DNA of 64,000 nucleotides from Mycolicibacterium pulveris (lineage in GTDB: Bacteria > Actinomycetota > Actinomycetes > Mycobacteriales > Mycobacteriaceae): NCBI RefSeq assembly GCF_010725725.1, contig NZ_AP022599.1, positions 2,790,001-2,854,000 of the forward strand, written 5' to 3'. The notes beneath the pieces were generated by a model. That model searched no databases. It had not been told where the DNA came from and saw nothing but the letters and a program-made list of their open reading frames with translations. Positions 15,887 to 25,182 of the stretch are shown here, piece after piece (position 1 is the stretch's first letter; every line of letters starts with the position of its first letter). The translations under genes and the position numbers were made by a program.

Positions 15887-16123
15887 ATGTTGGAGCTGGA
15901 CGTGCTTCTGGCGCTTTACTTCTGTGGCTGGGTCGTCGTCTCGATAGGCCTGTATGTCGCGGGTAGGCGGTTCGCGGACGACGCCGCGCCGCACACGTTC
16001 GGGGTCAGCGTCCTCGGCGGGGCGGTGTGGCCGCTGCTGCTCGTCGGCGTGGTCGAGGCGAGCTCCATCGTGGTGCTGACCAAACTGCAGCCGAAGTCGG
16101 CCGAGGAGGTCAGCGCTTGTTGA
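15887..16123 (+). CDS. Small two-helix membrane protein
   Basis: A 78-residue protein. Two hydrophobic stretches, LLALYFCGWVVVSIGLYVAG (residues 6-26) and FGVSVLGGAVWPLLLVGVVEA (39-59), form a hairpin, followed by a short charged tail. GAGGGG lies seven bases upstream of ATG. A SigF-type promoter precedes it. Its last 14 bases overlap the convergent SDR gene. No family recognised; a stress-induced membrane peptide is the best description. Confidence 0.7.
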   Translation: MLELDVLLALYFCGWVVVSIGLYVAGRRFADDAAPHTFGVSVLGGAVWPLLLVGVVEASSIVVLTKLQPKSAEEVSAC

Positions 16124-16925
16124 GCATGCCGGCGTCGACGGGCACGACGGTGCCGGTCACGTAGCGGGCGTCGTCGGAGGCCAGCCACGCAACCGCATTG
16201 GCGACGTCGCGCGCCTCGACACAGTCGACCGGCATCGCGTTCTCCAGCACGCGGGCGAAGGCGGGCTCGTACTTCTTGAGCACGCTGAGATCACCGTTGT
16301 TCGACATCGGTGTCGCGACGGTGGTCGGTGCCACGCTGTTGACGCGGATGTAGTGCGGGGCAAGGTAATTGGCGTATGCGCGCATCAGGCCGACGACGCC
16401 GTGCTTGGCGGCGGTGTAACCGAGCATCCCGCCGGAGACCACCGGGGCGCCGATGAGGCCGCCGGTCGAGCTGGTCAGGATGATCGAGCCGCCGCGGTCC
16501 TGCGCGAGCAGCGTCGGCACGGCGACCCGCAGCGTGTTCCACACCCCCTTGAGGTTGACGTTGACGACGTCGTCCCACTGCTCGTCGTCGGAGGCCATGC
16601 TGCCCGGGCCGATACCGGCGTTGGCCACCACGATGTCCACCCCGCCCAGTGCGGCCACGCCGTCGTCGAAGGCCTTCTGAAGCGCCGCGACGTCACTGAC
16701 GTCAACCACATGAGCCACGATGCGTCGGCCCAGGGACTCGACCTGCCCCACGGTCTCGTCCAGGTCCTCCGGCGTCGACATCGGATAGGCCACCGTGGGG
16801 TATTGCGCGCATACGTCGACGGCGATGACGTCGGCGCCCTCCTCGGCGAGGCGGACCGCGTGCGCGCGGCCCTGGCCACGCGCGGCCCCCGTGATGAAAG
16901 CGACCTTGCCGTCCAGTTTGCCCAT
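16110..16925 (-). CDS. Mycofactocin-coupled SDR-family oxidoreductase
   Basis: A 271-residue short-chain dehydrogenase. The dinucleotide motif is TGAARGQGRAHAV (residues 12-24). NAG, the catalytic Ser and the Tyr-x3-Lys motif YTAAKHGVVGLMRAYA follow. The insertion after the second strand (DVCAQYPTVAYPMSTPEDL) marks the mycofactocin-associated SDR subfamily. These keep a tightly bound NAD and pass electrons to the peptide-derived cofactor mycofactocin. No mycofactocin genes lie nearby. The substrate is probably an alcohol. Confidence 0.9.
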   Translation of the reverse strand: MGKLDGKVAFITGAARGQGRAHAVRLAEEGADVIAVDVCAQYPTVAYPMSTPEDLDETVGQVESLGRRIVAHVVDVSDVAALQKAFDDGVAALGGVDIVVANAGIGPGSMASDDEQWDDVVNVNLKGVWNTLRVAVPTLLAQDRGGSIILTSSTGGLIGAPVVSGGMLGYTAAKHGVVGLMRAYANYLAPHYIRVNSVAPTTVATPMSNNGDLSVLKKYEPAFARVLENAMPVDCVEARDVANAVAWLASDDARYVTGTVVPVDAGMLNKR

Positions 16926-17045
16926 GGCTACTCCTGTTCAGTGCCCGTTCAGCGTCCCGAAGTCAGATGCCGCAGACAGTAGCGGTGGGCGGTTGTCCAG
17001 AAGGTGAAACGAATCGAGTTCGCAGGAAGTCCTGCGCTCACTGAG

Positions 17046-17119
<74 letters not shown>

Positions 17120-17356
17120 CGTGAAGCCACGACAGCCTATCGCACCGGCGGGGGGCGAAGCCAAACGCTCCGGCGCCGCCTACGCCTCGCGATTTCTACC
17201 GCAGGGCTGTGGAAACCGTCCCGCCCACGACCCTGGTGTAGAACTCGCGAGCGACAACGACCGGCGAATGTGGGCTGCGACACGCCGAGGGATGGATGGC
17301 GATGTCGGTGGCGTTATGCACACTGACGCACAGAGACCAACGAAGCGAGGCGTGAG

Positions 17357-17554
17357 ATGACCGTCCTAGGCGCATCCATCTACGTGGGGTTCTTCGTCAT
17401 GGCCGCGCTGTGGCTGTTCCTGACCTCCGACGGCCCCCTTCTCGGCGAGCCCGACGATCAGGGCCAGCGACCCGAGCGCTCGAACTCGGAAAGCACCGAC
17501 GCGGCCTCAGCGGACTCCAGCCCCTGGCTGGTGAGCCACTCGTCGCAGAAGTAG
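17357..17554 (+). CDS. Possible small single-pass membrane protein (65 aa)
   Basis: It begins [19 protein letters not shown], one good membrane helix, then an acidic, Ser-rich tail. GAGGCGTGAG sits just before the ATG. The 3' half (from 17458) lies opposite the end of the cysteine desulfhydrase gene, so its tail sequence may be a by-product of that overlap. No family recognised. Plausible but unproven. Confidence 0.4.
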   Translation: MTVLGASIYVGFFVMAALWLFLTSDGPLLGEPDDQGQRPERSNSESTDAASADSSPWLVSHSSQK

Positions 17555-18555
17555 GTGTCGGCATAGCGGTCGCCGCTGTCGGCCAGCAACGTCACCACCG
17601 AACCGCGACGGCCGTCGGCCAGCATCTCCGCCAGCAACCCGAACGCGCCCCACAGATTCGTGCCCGTCGACGGGCCCACCCGCCGGCCCAGCACGGCGCT
17701 GGCGTGGCGCGCGGCGGCCACCGATGCGGCGTCGGGAACCTGGACCATCCGATCGACCACGTCGGGCAGAAACGACGGCTCCACCCGCGGCCTGCCGATG
17801 CCCTCGATGCGTGACGACATCCCGGTCACCACGTCGCGGCGCTGCACGTACGACGGATAGAACGCCGAGTTCTCCGGGTCCACCACGCACAGCCTGGTGG
17901 CGTGCCGGCGGTAACGGATGAACCGGCCGATCGTCGCGCTGGTGCCGCCGGTGCCCGCGCCGACGACGATCCAGTCCGGGATCGGATGCGCTTCGTCGCG
18001 CATCTGCTCGAAGATCGACTCGGCGATGTTGTTGTTGCCGCGCCAGTCGGTGGCCCGCTCGGCGTTGGTGAACTGGTCGATGAAATGACCGCCCGTCTCC
18101 GCGGCGAGCCGCTCGGCCTCCTCATACATCTGGGACGATTCGGCCACGAAATGGCAACGGCCGCCTTGTGATTCGATGAGCGCGATCTTGCTGGCGCTGG
18201 TGGTCTGCGGCATCACCGCGATGAACGGCAGCCCCAGCAGCGCCGCGAAGTAGGCCTCCGACACCGCCGTCGAACCCGAGGACGCCTCGATGACCGTGGT
18301 GTTCTCGTGGATCCAGCCGTTGCACAGCCCGTAGAGGAACAACGACCGCGCCAGCCGGTGTTTGAGGCTCCCGGTGATGTGGGTGGACTCGTCCTTGAGG
18401 TACAGCTGCACGTCGCAGCGGTCCGCCCACGACGACGGCAGCGGATAGCGCAGCAAATGGGTGTCGGCGCTGCGCCGGGCGTCGGCCTCGATTAGCCGCA
18501 CCGCGTTGTCGACCCACGCGCGTGAATGGCCCCGGGTGGCGACGGCGCTGCGCAA
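17458..18555 (-). CDS. cds1: PLP-dependent L-cysteine desulfhydrase (Cds1/Rv3684-like)
   Basis: A 365-residue fold-type II PLP enzyme. PLP lysine in [14 protein letters not shown] (about residue 66), substrate loop [13 protein letters not shown], and the phosphate-binding glycine loop [14 protein letters not shown]. tuberculosis Rv3684, which this resembles closely from memory, makes H2S, pyruvate and ammonia from cysteine. The only in-frame start near the conserved [12 protein letters not shown] is TTG 18555, three bases after the stop of the phosphoesterase gene, so the two form an operon. It could still be annotated as a cysteine synthase-like protein. Confidence 0.85.
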   Translation of the reverse strand: MRSAVATRGHSRAWVDNAVRLIEADARRSADTHLLRYPLPSSWADRCDVQLYLKDESTHITGSLKHRLARSLFLYGLCNGWIHENTTVIEASSGSTAVSEAYFAALLGLPFIAVMPQTTSASKIALIESQGGRCHFVAESSQMYEEAERLAAETGGHFIDQFTNAERATDWRGNNNIAESIFEQMRDEAHPIPDWIVVGAGTGGTSATIGRFIRYRRHATRLCVVDPENSAFYPSYVQRRDVVTGMSSRIEGIGRPRVEPSFLPDVVDRMVQVPDAASVAAARHASAVLGRRVGPSTGTNLWGAFGLLAEMLADGRRGSVVTLLADSGDRYADTYFCDEWLTSQGLESAEAASVLSEFERSGRWP

Positions 18556-18558
18556 GGC

Positions 18559-19545
18559 TTACCGCACGGACACGCTCGGATGAGACTGACCCACCCGGGT
18601 GCCAACGTCGCGCCCGCCCGTCGGCGCGGGCACCAGCGTCAACAGCGTGGCGTCCGGGCGGCAGCAGAACCGCAGCGGCGCATACGGCGACGTGCCGATG
18701 CCTGCCGACACGTGCAGCTGCATGTGGGCGCCCCACCGCGACGGGCCCTTGGCCCGCGATCGGTCCAGGCCGCAGTTGGTGACCAGCGCGCCGTAGAACG
18801 GCAGGCACAGCTGGCCGCCGTGGGTGTGGCCGGCCATCACCAGCTGGTAGCCGTCGGCAGCGAAGCGGTCCAGCACGCGCGGCTCGGGTGAATGTGTCAG
18901 CCCGAGCTTGAGATCGGCCGCGGCGGGCGCCGGGCCGGCGATGGTGTCGTAGCGGTCCCGGGACAGGTGCGGGTCATCCACACCGGCGGCCGCGATCCGC
19001 AACCCGTTGACGGTGAACTCGCGACGGTTGTGAGTCAGGTCCAGCCAACCGCGCTCGGTGAACGCCGCCCGCAGGTCCTGCCACGGCAGCGGTTCGCCGT
19101 GCACGCGGTGGCCGGGATTGGCCAGGTAGTTCAGCGGGTTCTTCGGGCGCGGACCGAAGTAGTCGTTGCTGCCGAAGATGAACACGCCCGGAATCGCGAG
19201 CAGTTCCGTCAACGACTGCACCACGGCGGGCACGGCCTTCGGGTGGGCCAGGTTGTCGCCGGTGTTGACCACCAGGTCGGGTTCGAGCGCCACCAGCTCA
19301 CGCAGCCACGCCTGCTTGCGCCGCTGACCGGGCCGCATGTGAATGTCGCTGATGTGCAGCACCCTCAGCGGCGAGGTCCCCGGGGACAGCACCGGCATCG
19401 TGACCTCGCGCAGCACGAAGGCGTTGCGCTCGATGATCGAGCCGTAGGCGATGCCGGCGGCCAGCGCACCCGCGCTGACCGCGGCGGCGCTTTTCAGGGT
19501 CGACGGCGACGACCGGGTCGTCGAACGGGATGAACGCGCAGGCAT
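18559..19545 (-). CDS. Membrane-anchored metallophosphoesterase (Rv3683-like)
   Basis: A 328-residue calcineurin-like phosphoesterase with an N-terminal signal-anchor (SAAAVSAGALAAGIAYGS, residues 19-36). Metal-binding motifs in order: SDIHM, NTGDN, GSNDYFG in place of the usual GNH(D/E), and AGHTHGGQL. It resembles YkuE/YaeI-type enzymes that act on phospholipids or nucleotides. The Asn-Asp in the third motif is a family variant. It lies downstream of ponA2 and directly upstream of the cysteine desulfhydrase. Confidence 0.88.
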   Translation of the reverse strand: MPARSSRSTTRSSPSTLKSAAAVSAGALAAGIAYGSIIERNAFVLREVTMPVLSPGTSPLRVLHISDIHMRPGQRRKQAWLRELVALEPDLVVNTGDNLAHPKAVPAVVQSLTELLAIPGVFIFGSNDYFGPRPKNPLNYLANPGHRVHGEPLPWQDLRAAFTERGWLDLTHNRREFTVNGLRIAAAGVDDPHLSRDRYDTIAGPAPAAADLKLGLTHSPEPRVLDRFAADGYQLVMAGHTHGGQLCLPFYGALVTNCGLDRSRAKGPSRWGAHMQLHVSAGIGTSPYAPLRFCCRPDATLLTLVPAPTGGRDVGTRVGQSHPSVSVR

Positions 19546-19619
19546 GTCAGTGAGCCTACTGCCACTCGCCGACGGTTACCTCTTTGCACAGGTCGGCGTG
19601 GGCAACCCCACAACCCCGA

Positions 19620-22079
19620 TCAGCCCGGCGGCGGGGGCGGCGGAGGCGGCGGCCCGAGCACCGGAACCGTGATCGGCGGCAGGCCCGGGATCTGCACGAC
19701 AGTCTCGCCGACCGGGACCGGCAGCCCCGGAACCCCCGGCGGAGCCTCCGGCGGGGGCGGCGGGGCCGGAGGAATGCCGTTGGAGATCTGCAACGTGATG
19801 ATCGAGCCCGGCACCGTCTGCCCGCTCGGCGACGTACCGACCACCGTGCCGTACGACGACGAGCTGTTCACCGGCGTGGCGTCGTTGGCGACCTGAAAGC
19901 CCGCGTCGCGCAGCCGCTGCCGAGCGGTCTCCTGCGTCAGCCCGGCCACGCTCGGCACCTTCGAACCGGGCGCGCCGTCGACGAAACGCGGATCGGTCGG
20001 CGGCAGGTTGACCTCGCCGAAGGCGGTGGCGATCGGCTTCATCGCCGCGAACCAGGTCCTGGCGGGCTCGTTGCCGCCGTACAGGTTGCCGTTGCCGCCG
20101 CACTTGCGGAGCGGGAACGAACACAGCGATCCCGGCGACGCCGAGTCGTCGTAGATGTAGCTGGCGCCAGCCAGCTGGTTGGTGAAGCCGAGGAAGCCCG
20201 ACGAGCGGTGCGCCTCGGTGGTGCCGGTCTTACCCGACATCGGCAGGTCCCAGCCCACCGAGCCCGCTGCACCCGCGGCGGTGCCAGCCCCCTTGTCGTC
20301 CTTGCTCAGCGCGTTGGCCAGCGTGTTGGCCAGCCCCTCGGGCACCACCTGCTCACACGTCTCGGTGGTCACCGACACCTGCTCGCCGTGCCGGTCGATG
20401 ACCTCGGCGATCGGGTTGGGCGGACACCACATCCCGCCGGAGCCCAGGGTGGCGGCGACGTTGGCCAGCTCGAGCGGGTTGACCTCGATGGGTCCCAGCG
20501 TGAACGAGCCGATGTTCTGGCGCTTGACGAAGTCGGCGAGGCTCTCGTTGCTCTCGGGGTCATAATCACGCGCGGTGCCGGGCAACGCGTAGGACCGCAG
20601 GCCCAGCTTGACGGCCATGTCGACCGCGCGCGGCACGCCGATCTGCGAAATCAGCTTGGCGAACGCGGTGTTGGGGGAGGTTGCCAAGGCGTCGGTCACG
20701 TTCATGCTGCCGCGGTAGTTGCCCGCGTTCTCCACGCACCACGTCGCGGGCGGGCAGCCCCTCGCGCCGCCGCTGCCCAAACCCTTGGCCTGGAACCGGG
20801 CCGGGGCGTCCAGCTGCGCGTTGATGCCCATGCCCATCTCCATCGCGGCGGCGACGGTGAAGACCTTGAAGATCGACCCGGCGCCGTCGCCGACGAGCGA
20901 GAACGGCTGCGGCTGCATGGTCTCTTCGGCATCGGAGTTCAGGCCATAGGTGCGGCTGCTGGCCATCGCCAGCACCGGATGGGACTCCTTGCCCGGCCTT
21001 ATCACGCTCATCACGCTGGCCACACCGTCGCGCTCGGCGTCGGCGAACTGGTTGACCGCCGACTTGACCGACGCCTGCACGTCGGGATCCAGGGTGGTCT
21101 TGATCAGGTAGCCGCCCTTGGCGACCTGTTCCTTGCTGATGCCCGCGCGGGCCAGGTACTCCAGGGCGTAGTCGCAGAAAAAAGCCCGGTCACCGGCGGC
21201 GATGCAGCCGCGCGGCAGTTCTTTGGGCTGGGGCAGGATCCCGAGGGGTTTCTCCTTGGCTGCGCGCAGCGCGGCGGCCTCCTCGGGCAGGTTCTCGATC
21301 ATCGTGTCGAGCACGACGTTGCGGCGCGCCAGCGCACCGTCGGGGTTGGTGTAGGGGTTCAGGGTGCTGGTGGACTGCACCAGCCCGGCCAGCAGCGCCG
21401 CCTGCTCCCAGTTGAGTTCGGAGGCGTCGACGCCGAAGTAGGTCTGCGCGGCGTCCTGCACCCCGAACGCGCCGTTGCCGAACGACACCAGGTTCAGGTA
21501 GCGGGTCAAGATCTCGGGCTTGGTGAACGTCTTGTCCAGGGTCAGCGCCATCCGGATCTCGCGCAGCTTGCGCGCCGGCGTGGTCTCGACGGCCGCGCGC
21601 CGTTCGGCCTCGGTCTGCGCGATGACCAGCAACTGGTAGTTCTTGACGTACTGCTGCTCGATGGTGGAGCCACCGCGGGTGTCGAGGTTGCCGGACAGGT
21701 AGCCGGAAAGGCCCGTCAGCGTGCCCTGCCAGTCCACGCCATTGTGCTCGGCAAACCGCTTGTCCTCGATGGACACGATCGCCAGCTTCATCGTGTTGGC
21801 GATGTCCTCGCTGGGCACCTCGAACCGACGCTGGGAATACAGCCACGCGATGACGTTGCCCTTGGCGTCTACCATCGTCGAGACCTGCGGCACCTCGCCC
21901 TCGACCAACTGCGCGGACCCGTTGGCGACCACATCGGAGGCCCGGTTGGAGATCAGGCCGGCACCACCCACCAAGGGAAACATCAACGCCGCGGCCAGCA
22001 CACTGGCCAGCAGGCAACACCAGGCCAGCTTGACGACCGTGACCGTTGTCGGCGGTCGCGGCGGCTGACTCTCTGGCAT
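19620..22079 (-). CDS. ponA2: Bifunctional penicillin-binding protein PonA2 (PBP1b-type)
   Basis: An 819-residue peptidoglycan polymerase and crosslinker. An N-terminal membrane anchor (residues 14-37) precedes a GT51 glycosyltransferase with EDKRFAEHNGVD and RGGSTIEQQYVKN. The transpeptidase has SIFK, SPNTAF (SxN-type) and GKTGTTE. A PASTA domain (VPSVAGLTQETARQRLRDAG) and a Pro-rich tail close the protein. The longer upstream reading frame is not used: ATG 22079 follows TACTCT (22086-22091, minus) by six bases, typical of a leaderless start. PonA2 is linked to survival in stationary phase and to stress tolerance in mycobacteria. Confidence 0.95.
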   Translation of the reverse strand: MPESQPPRPPTTVTVVKLAWCCLLASVLAAALMFPLVGGAGLISNRASDVVANGSAQLVEGEVPQVSTMVDAKGNVIAWLYSQRRFEVPSEDIANTMKLAIVSIEDKRFAEHNGVDWQGTLTGLSGYLSGNLDTRGGSTIEQQYVKNYQLLVIAQTEAERRAAVETTPARKLREIRMALTLDKTFTKPEILTRYLNLVSFGNGAFGVQDAAQTYFGVDASELNWEQAALLAGLVQSTSTLNPYTNPDGALARRNVVLDTMIENLPEEAAALRAAKEKPLGILPQPKELPRGCIAAGDRAFFCDYALEYLARAGISKEQVAKGGYLIKTTLDPDVQASVKSAVNQFADAERDGVASVMSVIRPGKESHPVLAMASSRTYGLNSDAEETMQPQPFSLVGDGAGSIFKVFTVAAAMEMGMGINAQLDAPARFQAKGLGSGGARGCPPATWCVENAGNYRGSMNVTDALATSPNTAFAKLISQIGVPRAVDMAVKLGLRSYALPGTARDYDPESNESLADFVKRQNIGSFTLGPIEVNPLELANVAATLGSGGMWCPPNPIAEVIDRHGEQVSVTTETCEQVVPEGLANTLANALSKDDKGAGTAAGAAGSVGWDLPMSGKTGTTEAHRSSGFLGFTNQLAGASYIYDDSASPGSLCSFPLRKCGGNGNLYGGNEPARTWFAAMKPIATAFGEVNLPPTDPRFVDGAPGSKVPSVAGLTQETARQRLRDAGFQVANDATPVNSSSSYGTVVGTSPSGQTVPGSIITLQISNGIPPAPPPPPEAPPGVPGLPVPVGETVVQIPGLPPITVPVLGPPPPPPPPPG

Positions 22080-22383
22080 GGCTACAGAGTAGCTACGCGG
22101 ATTCGGCCGCAAAACGGGCTGCGTCGATCGGCAGGCAAAAGAACCTCCGAGCAGCACACATATGGTCGCCGCCGTCAATTTTGGGCGCTGACGGCACGGT
22201 CGTCCCAAAAAAGTGGCTAACTACCCATTGCGCAAAACCCCCTGACCACCTAAGTTGAGCTAACAGTGCGATGCAGGTCACATTAGGACCCTGCACTGTG
22301 GCGTAGATCGCAATCGCGTTCTACACCGGACGACATGGCCGCCACGGCGTTGGCAGGCGGCAGGGAAAGAAGGGATTTCTCGG
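22080..22383. other. Divergent ponA2-whiB4 promoter region
   Basis: Three hundred bases with lower GC content than the flanks and no convincing gene. It holds the ponA2 -10 box (22086-22091) and an imperfect dyad, CAGTGCGATGCAGG (22264-22277) against CCTGCACTG (22290-22298), upstream of whiB4. No Crp consensus was found. Confidence 0.5.
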
Positions 22384-22740
22384 GTGTCAGCAACTAGGCC
22401 CGCGGCTCGCAGGACAAGCATGACTTCTTCCGCCCACACTGTTGTCCACGGCGCCGAAGCCGAAGCGCGTATCGCTTGGGTGTCTCAGGCTCGCTGCCGT
22501 CAGACCGATCCCGACGAACTGTTCGTACGCGGAGCCGCGCAGCGCAAAGCCGCGGTGATCTGCCGGCACTGCCCCGTGATCCTCGAATGCGGCGCCGACG
22601 CCCTCGACAACCGCGTCGAGTTCGGCGTGTGGGGCGGCATGACCGAACGCCAGCGGCGCGCCTTGCTCAAGCAGCACCCCGAGGTCGTTTCCTGGGCCGA
22701 CTTCTTCGCCGCCCAACGCAAGCACCGCAGCGCCGGCTAG
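22384..22740 (+). CDS. whiB4: WhiB4 redox-sensing transcription factor
   Basis: A 118-residue WhiB protein, the same length I recall for Rv3681c. Four cysteines hold a 4Fe-4S cluster: ARCRQTD and CRHCPVILEC. The GVWGGMTERQRRALLKQHP turn and basic C-terminus bind DNA. It responds to O2 and NO and controls antioxidant genes. Start GTG 22384, with AAGAAGGG upstream. It is divergent from ponA2 and followed by the convergent Get3-like ATPase pair. Confidence 0.96.
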   Translation: MSATRPAARRTSMTSSAHTVVHGAEAEARIAWVSQARCRQTDPDELFVRGAAQRKAAVICRHCPVILECGADALDNRVEFGVWGGMTERQRRALLKQHPEVVSWADFFAAQRKHRSAG

Positions 22741-22770
22741 GCCGCTACGCGGCTCTAGCCTGATCGGCCG

Positions 22771-23898
22771 CTAGGACGCCGCCTCGCCGGTGATCTGATC
22801 GGCGATCGCGCGCAGCGCCTCCAGATCCGACACGTCGAACGGCAGCGACGGCACGCCGACGATCGGCACGTGCGGGTTCGCTCCTGTGAACCGCGACAGC
22901 AGTCGGACCTCGCGTTTTGCCGTCATCGCGCGATCGGCGTGGATCCTGAGCACGGCCGCGGTCAACGAGTTCGGGTCCTTCTTCTCGAGCTCCTCGGCGG
23001 TCTCCTCGGCCTTGTCCGCGTGCAGGTCGCACAGCGTGGGATGGGTGCGGTTGAGGATCAACCCGGCCAGCGGCATGTGCTCCTCGGAGAGCCGGTCGAC
23101 GAAGAACGAGGCTTCGCGTAGCGCGTCAGGTTCGGGCGCGGAGACCACGACGAACTGGGTGCCGCGTCGCTTGAGCAACTCATACGTGCGGTCCGCTTTC
23201 TCCCGGAACCCGCCGAACGTGGCATCCAGAGACTGAACGAAACCGGCTGCGTCGGCAAGCATTTGAGAGCCCAACACAGTCGACAAGGCCTTCATCGCCA
23301 GCCCGACCGCACCGGTCACGAGGCGGCCGAATCCTCGACTGGGCGCCAACAGCAGCCGCCACAGTCGGCTGTCCATGAAGCTGCCCAACCGTTTTGGCGC
23401 GTCGAGAAAGTCCAAGGCGTTGCGCGACGGCGGAGTATCCACCACGACCAGATCCCATTTATCTTGCGCGAGAAGCTGTCCCAGCTTCTCCATCGCCATG
23501 TACTCCTGTGTGCCCGCCAGCGATGTGGCGACCGTCTGGTAGAACTGGTTGTCCAGAATCGCGTCGGCCCGATCGGCGCCGGAGTACTGGATCACCATCT
23601 CGTCGAAGGTGCGGCGCATGTCGAGCATCATCGCGTGCAGCCCGCCGGGTACCTCCGGAGCCAACGGAACACGCTGGGGGGTGTTGCCGAGATCGGCGAT
23701 GCCGAGCGCCTGGGCCAGGCGCCGGGCCGGGTCGATCGTCAACACCACCACGGTGCGGCCGTATTCGGCCGCCCGCAGCGCCATCGCGGCCGCCGTCGTG
23801 GTCTTGCCGACACCGCCTGCGCCGCAGCACACCACGACACGGTTGGAGGTGTCCTTGATGATCGAGCGCATGTCGAGCGCCGGTGGGGTGGTACTCAT
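22771..23898 (-). CDS. bagB: ArsA/Get3-like ATPase, second of a pair (BagB, Rv3680-like)
   Basis: A 375-residue deviant Walker P-loop ATPase. Walker A is [12 protein letters not shown] (about residues 26-37), switch [12 protein letters not shown] and switch [19 protein letters not shown] hydrophobic helical region ([17 protein letters not shown]) could bind tail-anchor-like or membrane targets. In M. tuberculosis the Rv3679/Rv3680 pair forms a complex that, from memory, protects against glycerol and nitric oxide toxicity. GAGGAG precedes the ATG; 27 bp separate it from the upstream partner. Confidence 0.9.
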   Translation of the reverse strand: MSTTPPALDMRSIIKDTSNRVVVCCGAGGVGKTTTAAAMALRAAEYGRTVVVLTIDPARRLAQALGIADLGNTPQRVPLAPEVPGGLHAMMLDMRRTFDEMVIQYSGADRADAILDNQFYQTVATSLAGTQEYMAMEKLGQLLAQDKWDLVVVDTPPSRNALDFLDAPKRLGSFMDSRLWRLLLAPSRGFGRLVTGAVGLAMKALSTVLGSQMLADAAGFVQSLDATFGGFREKADRTYELLKRRGTQFVVVSAPEPDALREASFFVDRLSEEHMPLAGLILNRTHPTLCDLHADKAEETAEELEKKDPNSLTAAVLRIHADRAMTAKREVRLLSRFTGANPHVPIVGVPSLPFDVSDLEALRAIADQITGEAAS

Positions 23899-23925
23899 CT
23901 ACATCTCCTCAACGGTCTGATGGGC

Positions 23926-24945
23926 CTACCGGACGCCCTGCTGCGCAAGCTCTTCGGCGAGCTCATACAGGCTGCCCAGATCAACGCCGTCGGCGATCTG
24001 CGGCAGCGCAAGGCGCGCCACATCGAGCGCGTCGAGTTGTTCAGCGCTCTCCGCGCGAGCCTTGATTCGGGTGGCGTGCTGGATCGCCTCGGTGAGCAGT
24101 CCAGCGAAATCCTTGTCGGACAGTGTGATCCCGACCTCGGCAAGAGTGGATCGCACCTCGTCGGCGTCGATGTCGCCCTCGGCGGCCTTCGCCAGATCTT
24201 CCGGTGACAGGTACGCCGGGATGTTGCGGTTGACGATGACGCTGCCGATCGGCAGACCGAGCGCCTTGAGCTCGTCGATGGCCTCCAGCGTCTCCTGGAT
24301 CGGCAGCGCCTCCAACAGCGTGACGAGATGAATCGCGGTGAGATCGGAATGCAGCACCTTGACGACGCTTTCGGCCTGCCCGTGCACCGGCCCGCCCTTG
24401 GCCAGATCGGAAACGGCCTTGGTGACGTCGAGGAACCGGGCGATGCGCCCGGTCGGCGGCGAGTCCACCACGACGGCGTCGTACACCGGGTGCTTGCCCT
24501 TTTCGGCGCGGGTCACGACCTCGCGGATCTTTCCGGTGAGCAGCACATCTCGCAGCCCGGGGGCGATCGTCGTCGCGAACTCCACCGCGCCGATCCTGCG
24601 CATCGCGCGCCCGGCCAGCCCGAGGTTGTAGAACATGTCGAGGTATTCCAGGAACGCCGCCTCGGTGTCGATCGCCAGCGCGTTGACCTGGCCGCCGCCC
24701 TCGGCGGTGGCGATCTTGACCTCTTCATACGGCAGCGGCGGAACGTCGAAAAGCTGCGCAATGCCTTGGCGCCCTTCGACTTCCACCAGCAGCACCTTGC
24801 GCCCGCCGGCGGCTAGTGCTAACGCCAAAGCCGCGGCGATTGTCGACTTGCCGGTACCGCCCTTGCCGGTGACGAAATGCAGGCGCGCCTTGGTGAGGCG
24901 AGACGGCCAGCCGACGGAATGCTTGCCGTTGATAGTGGAAGCCAC
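23926..24945 (-). CDS. bagA: ArsA/Get3-like ATPase, first of a pair (BagA, Rv3679-like)
   Basis: A 339-residue P-loop ATPase. Walker A is TGKGGTGKSTIAAAL (about residues 25-39), switch I EGRQGIAQLFD and switch II VVVDSPPTGRIARFLD. It matches Rv3679 along its length. Partner of the next gene; the two probably form a heteromeric ATPase. Start GTG 24945. It is divergent from the small Rv3678A-like gene. No arsenite pump gene lies nearby, so arsenic transport is unlikely. Confidence 0.9.
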   Translation of the reverse strand: MASTINGKHSVGWPSRLTKARLHFVTGKGGTGKSTIAAALALALAAGGRKVLLVEVEGRQGIAQLFDVPPLPYEEVKIATAEGGGQVNALAIDTEAAFLEYLDMFYNLGLAGRAMRRIGAVEFATTIAPGLRDVLLTGKIREVVTRAEKGKHPVYDAVVVDSPPTGRIARFLDVTKAVSDLAKGGPVHGQAESVVKVLHSDLTAIHLVTLLEALPIQETLEAIDELKALGLPIGSVIVNRNIPAYLSPEDLAKAAEGDIDADEVRSTLAEVGITLSDKDFAGLLTEAIQHATRIKARAESAEQLDALDVARLALPQIADGVDLGSLYELAEELAQQGVR

Positions 24946-25020
24946 CAGTGCATGCTAACGAAGTGGTTTGCGGGCTCATGACGCCCGCAGCCGCATTTGA
25001 CCGCCGGATAAGCTCGGCAT

Positions 25021-25182
25021 ATGACCGAACCGACCCGTTGGGAGTACTCCACCGTCCCGTTGCTCACCCACGCGACCAAGCAGATCCTCGACCAGTGGGG
25101 CGAGGATGGCTGGGAACTGGTGGCGGTGCTGCCGGGGCCCACCGGTGAACAACACGTCGCCTACCTCAAACGACCGAAATGA
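25021..25182 (+). CDS. DUF4177-type small protein (Rv3678A-like, 53 aa)
   Basis: Fifty-three residues, with WEYSTVPLLTHATKQILDQW followed by GEDGWELVAVLPGP, the DUF4177 pattern of a short antiparallel sheet and helix. ATG 25021 follows TAAGCT (25009-25014) by six bases: leaderless. Its TGA overlaps the next ATG (ATGA). Function unknown, but widely conserved next to the RidA-like gene. Confidence 0.85.
   Translation: MTEPTRWEYSTVPLLTHATKQILDQWGEDGWELVAVLPGPTGEQHVAYLKRPK

Noticed and set aside
17120..17356. Gene or RNA in the gap after tRNA-Pro
   Set aside because: No clear promoter, hairpin or conserved frame could be supported.
19584..22220. Long plus-strand open frame (878 codons) opposite ponA2
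   Set aside because: Arg/His/Gly-rich translation with no domains; a codon-bias shadow of ponA2 in GC-rich DNA.
22264..22298. Possible Crp or WhiB operator upstream of whiB4 (CAGTG...CACTG)
   Set aside because: The spacing is wrong for Crp (GTG-N10-CAC), and the dyad has a 4-base bulge. Left as a note in the intergenic entry.
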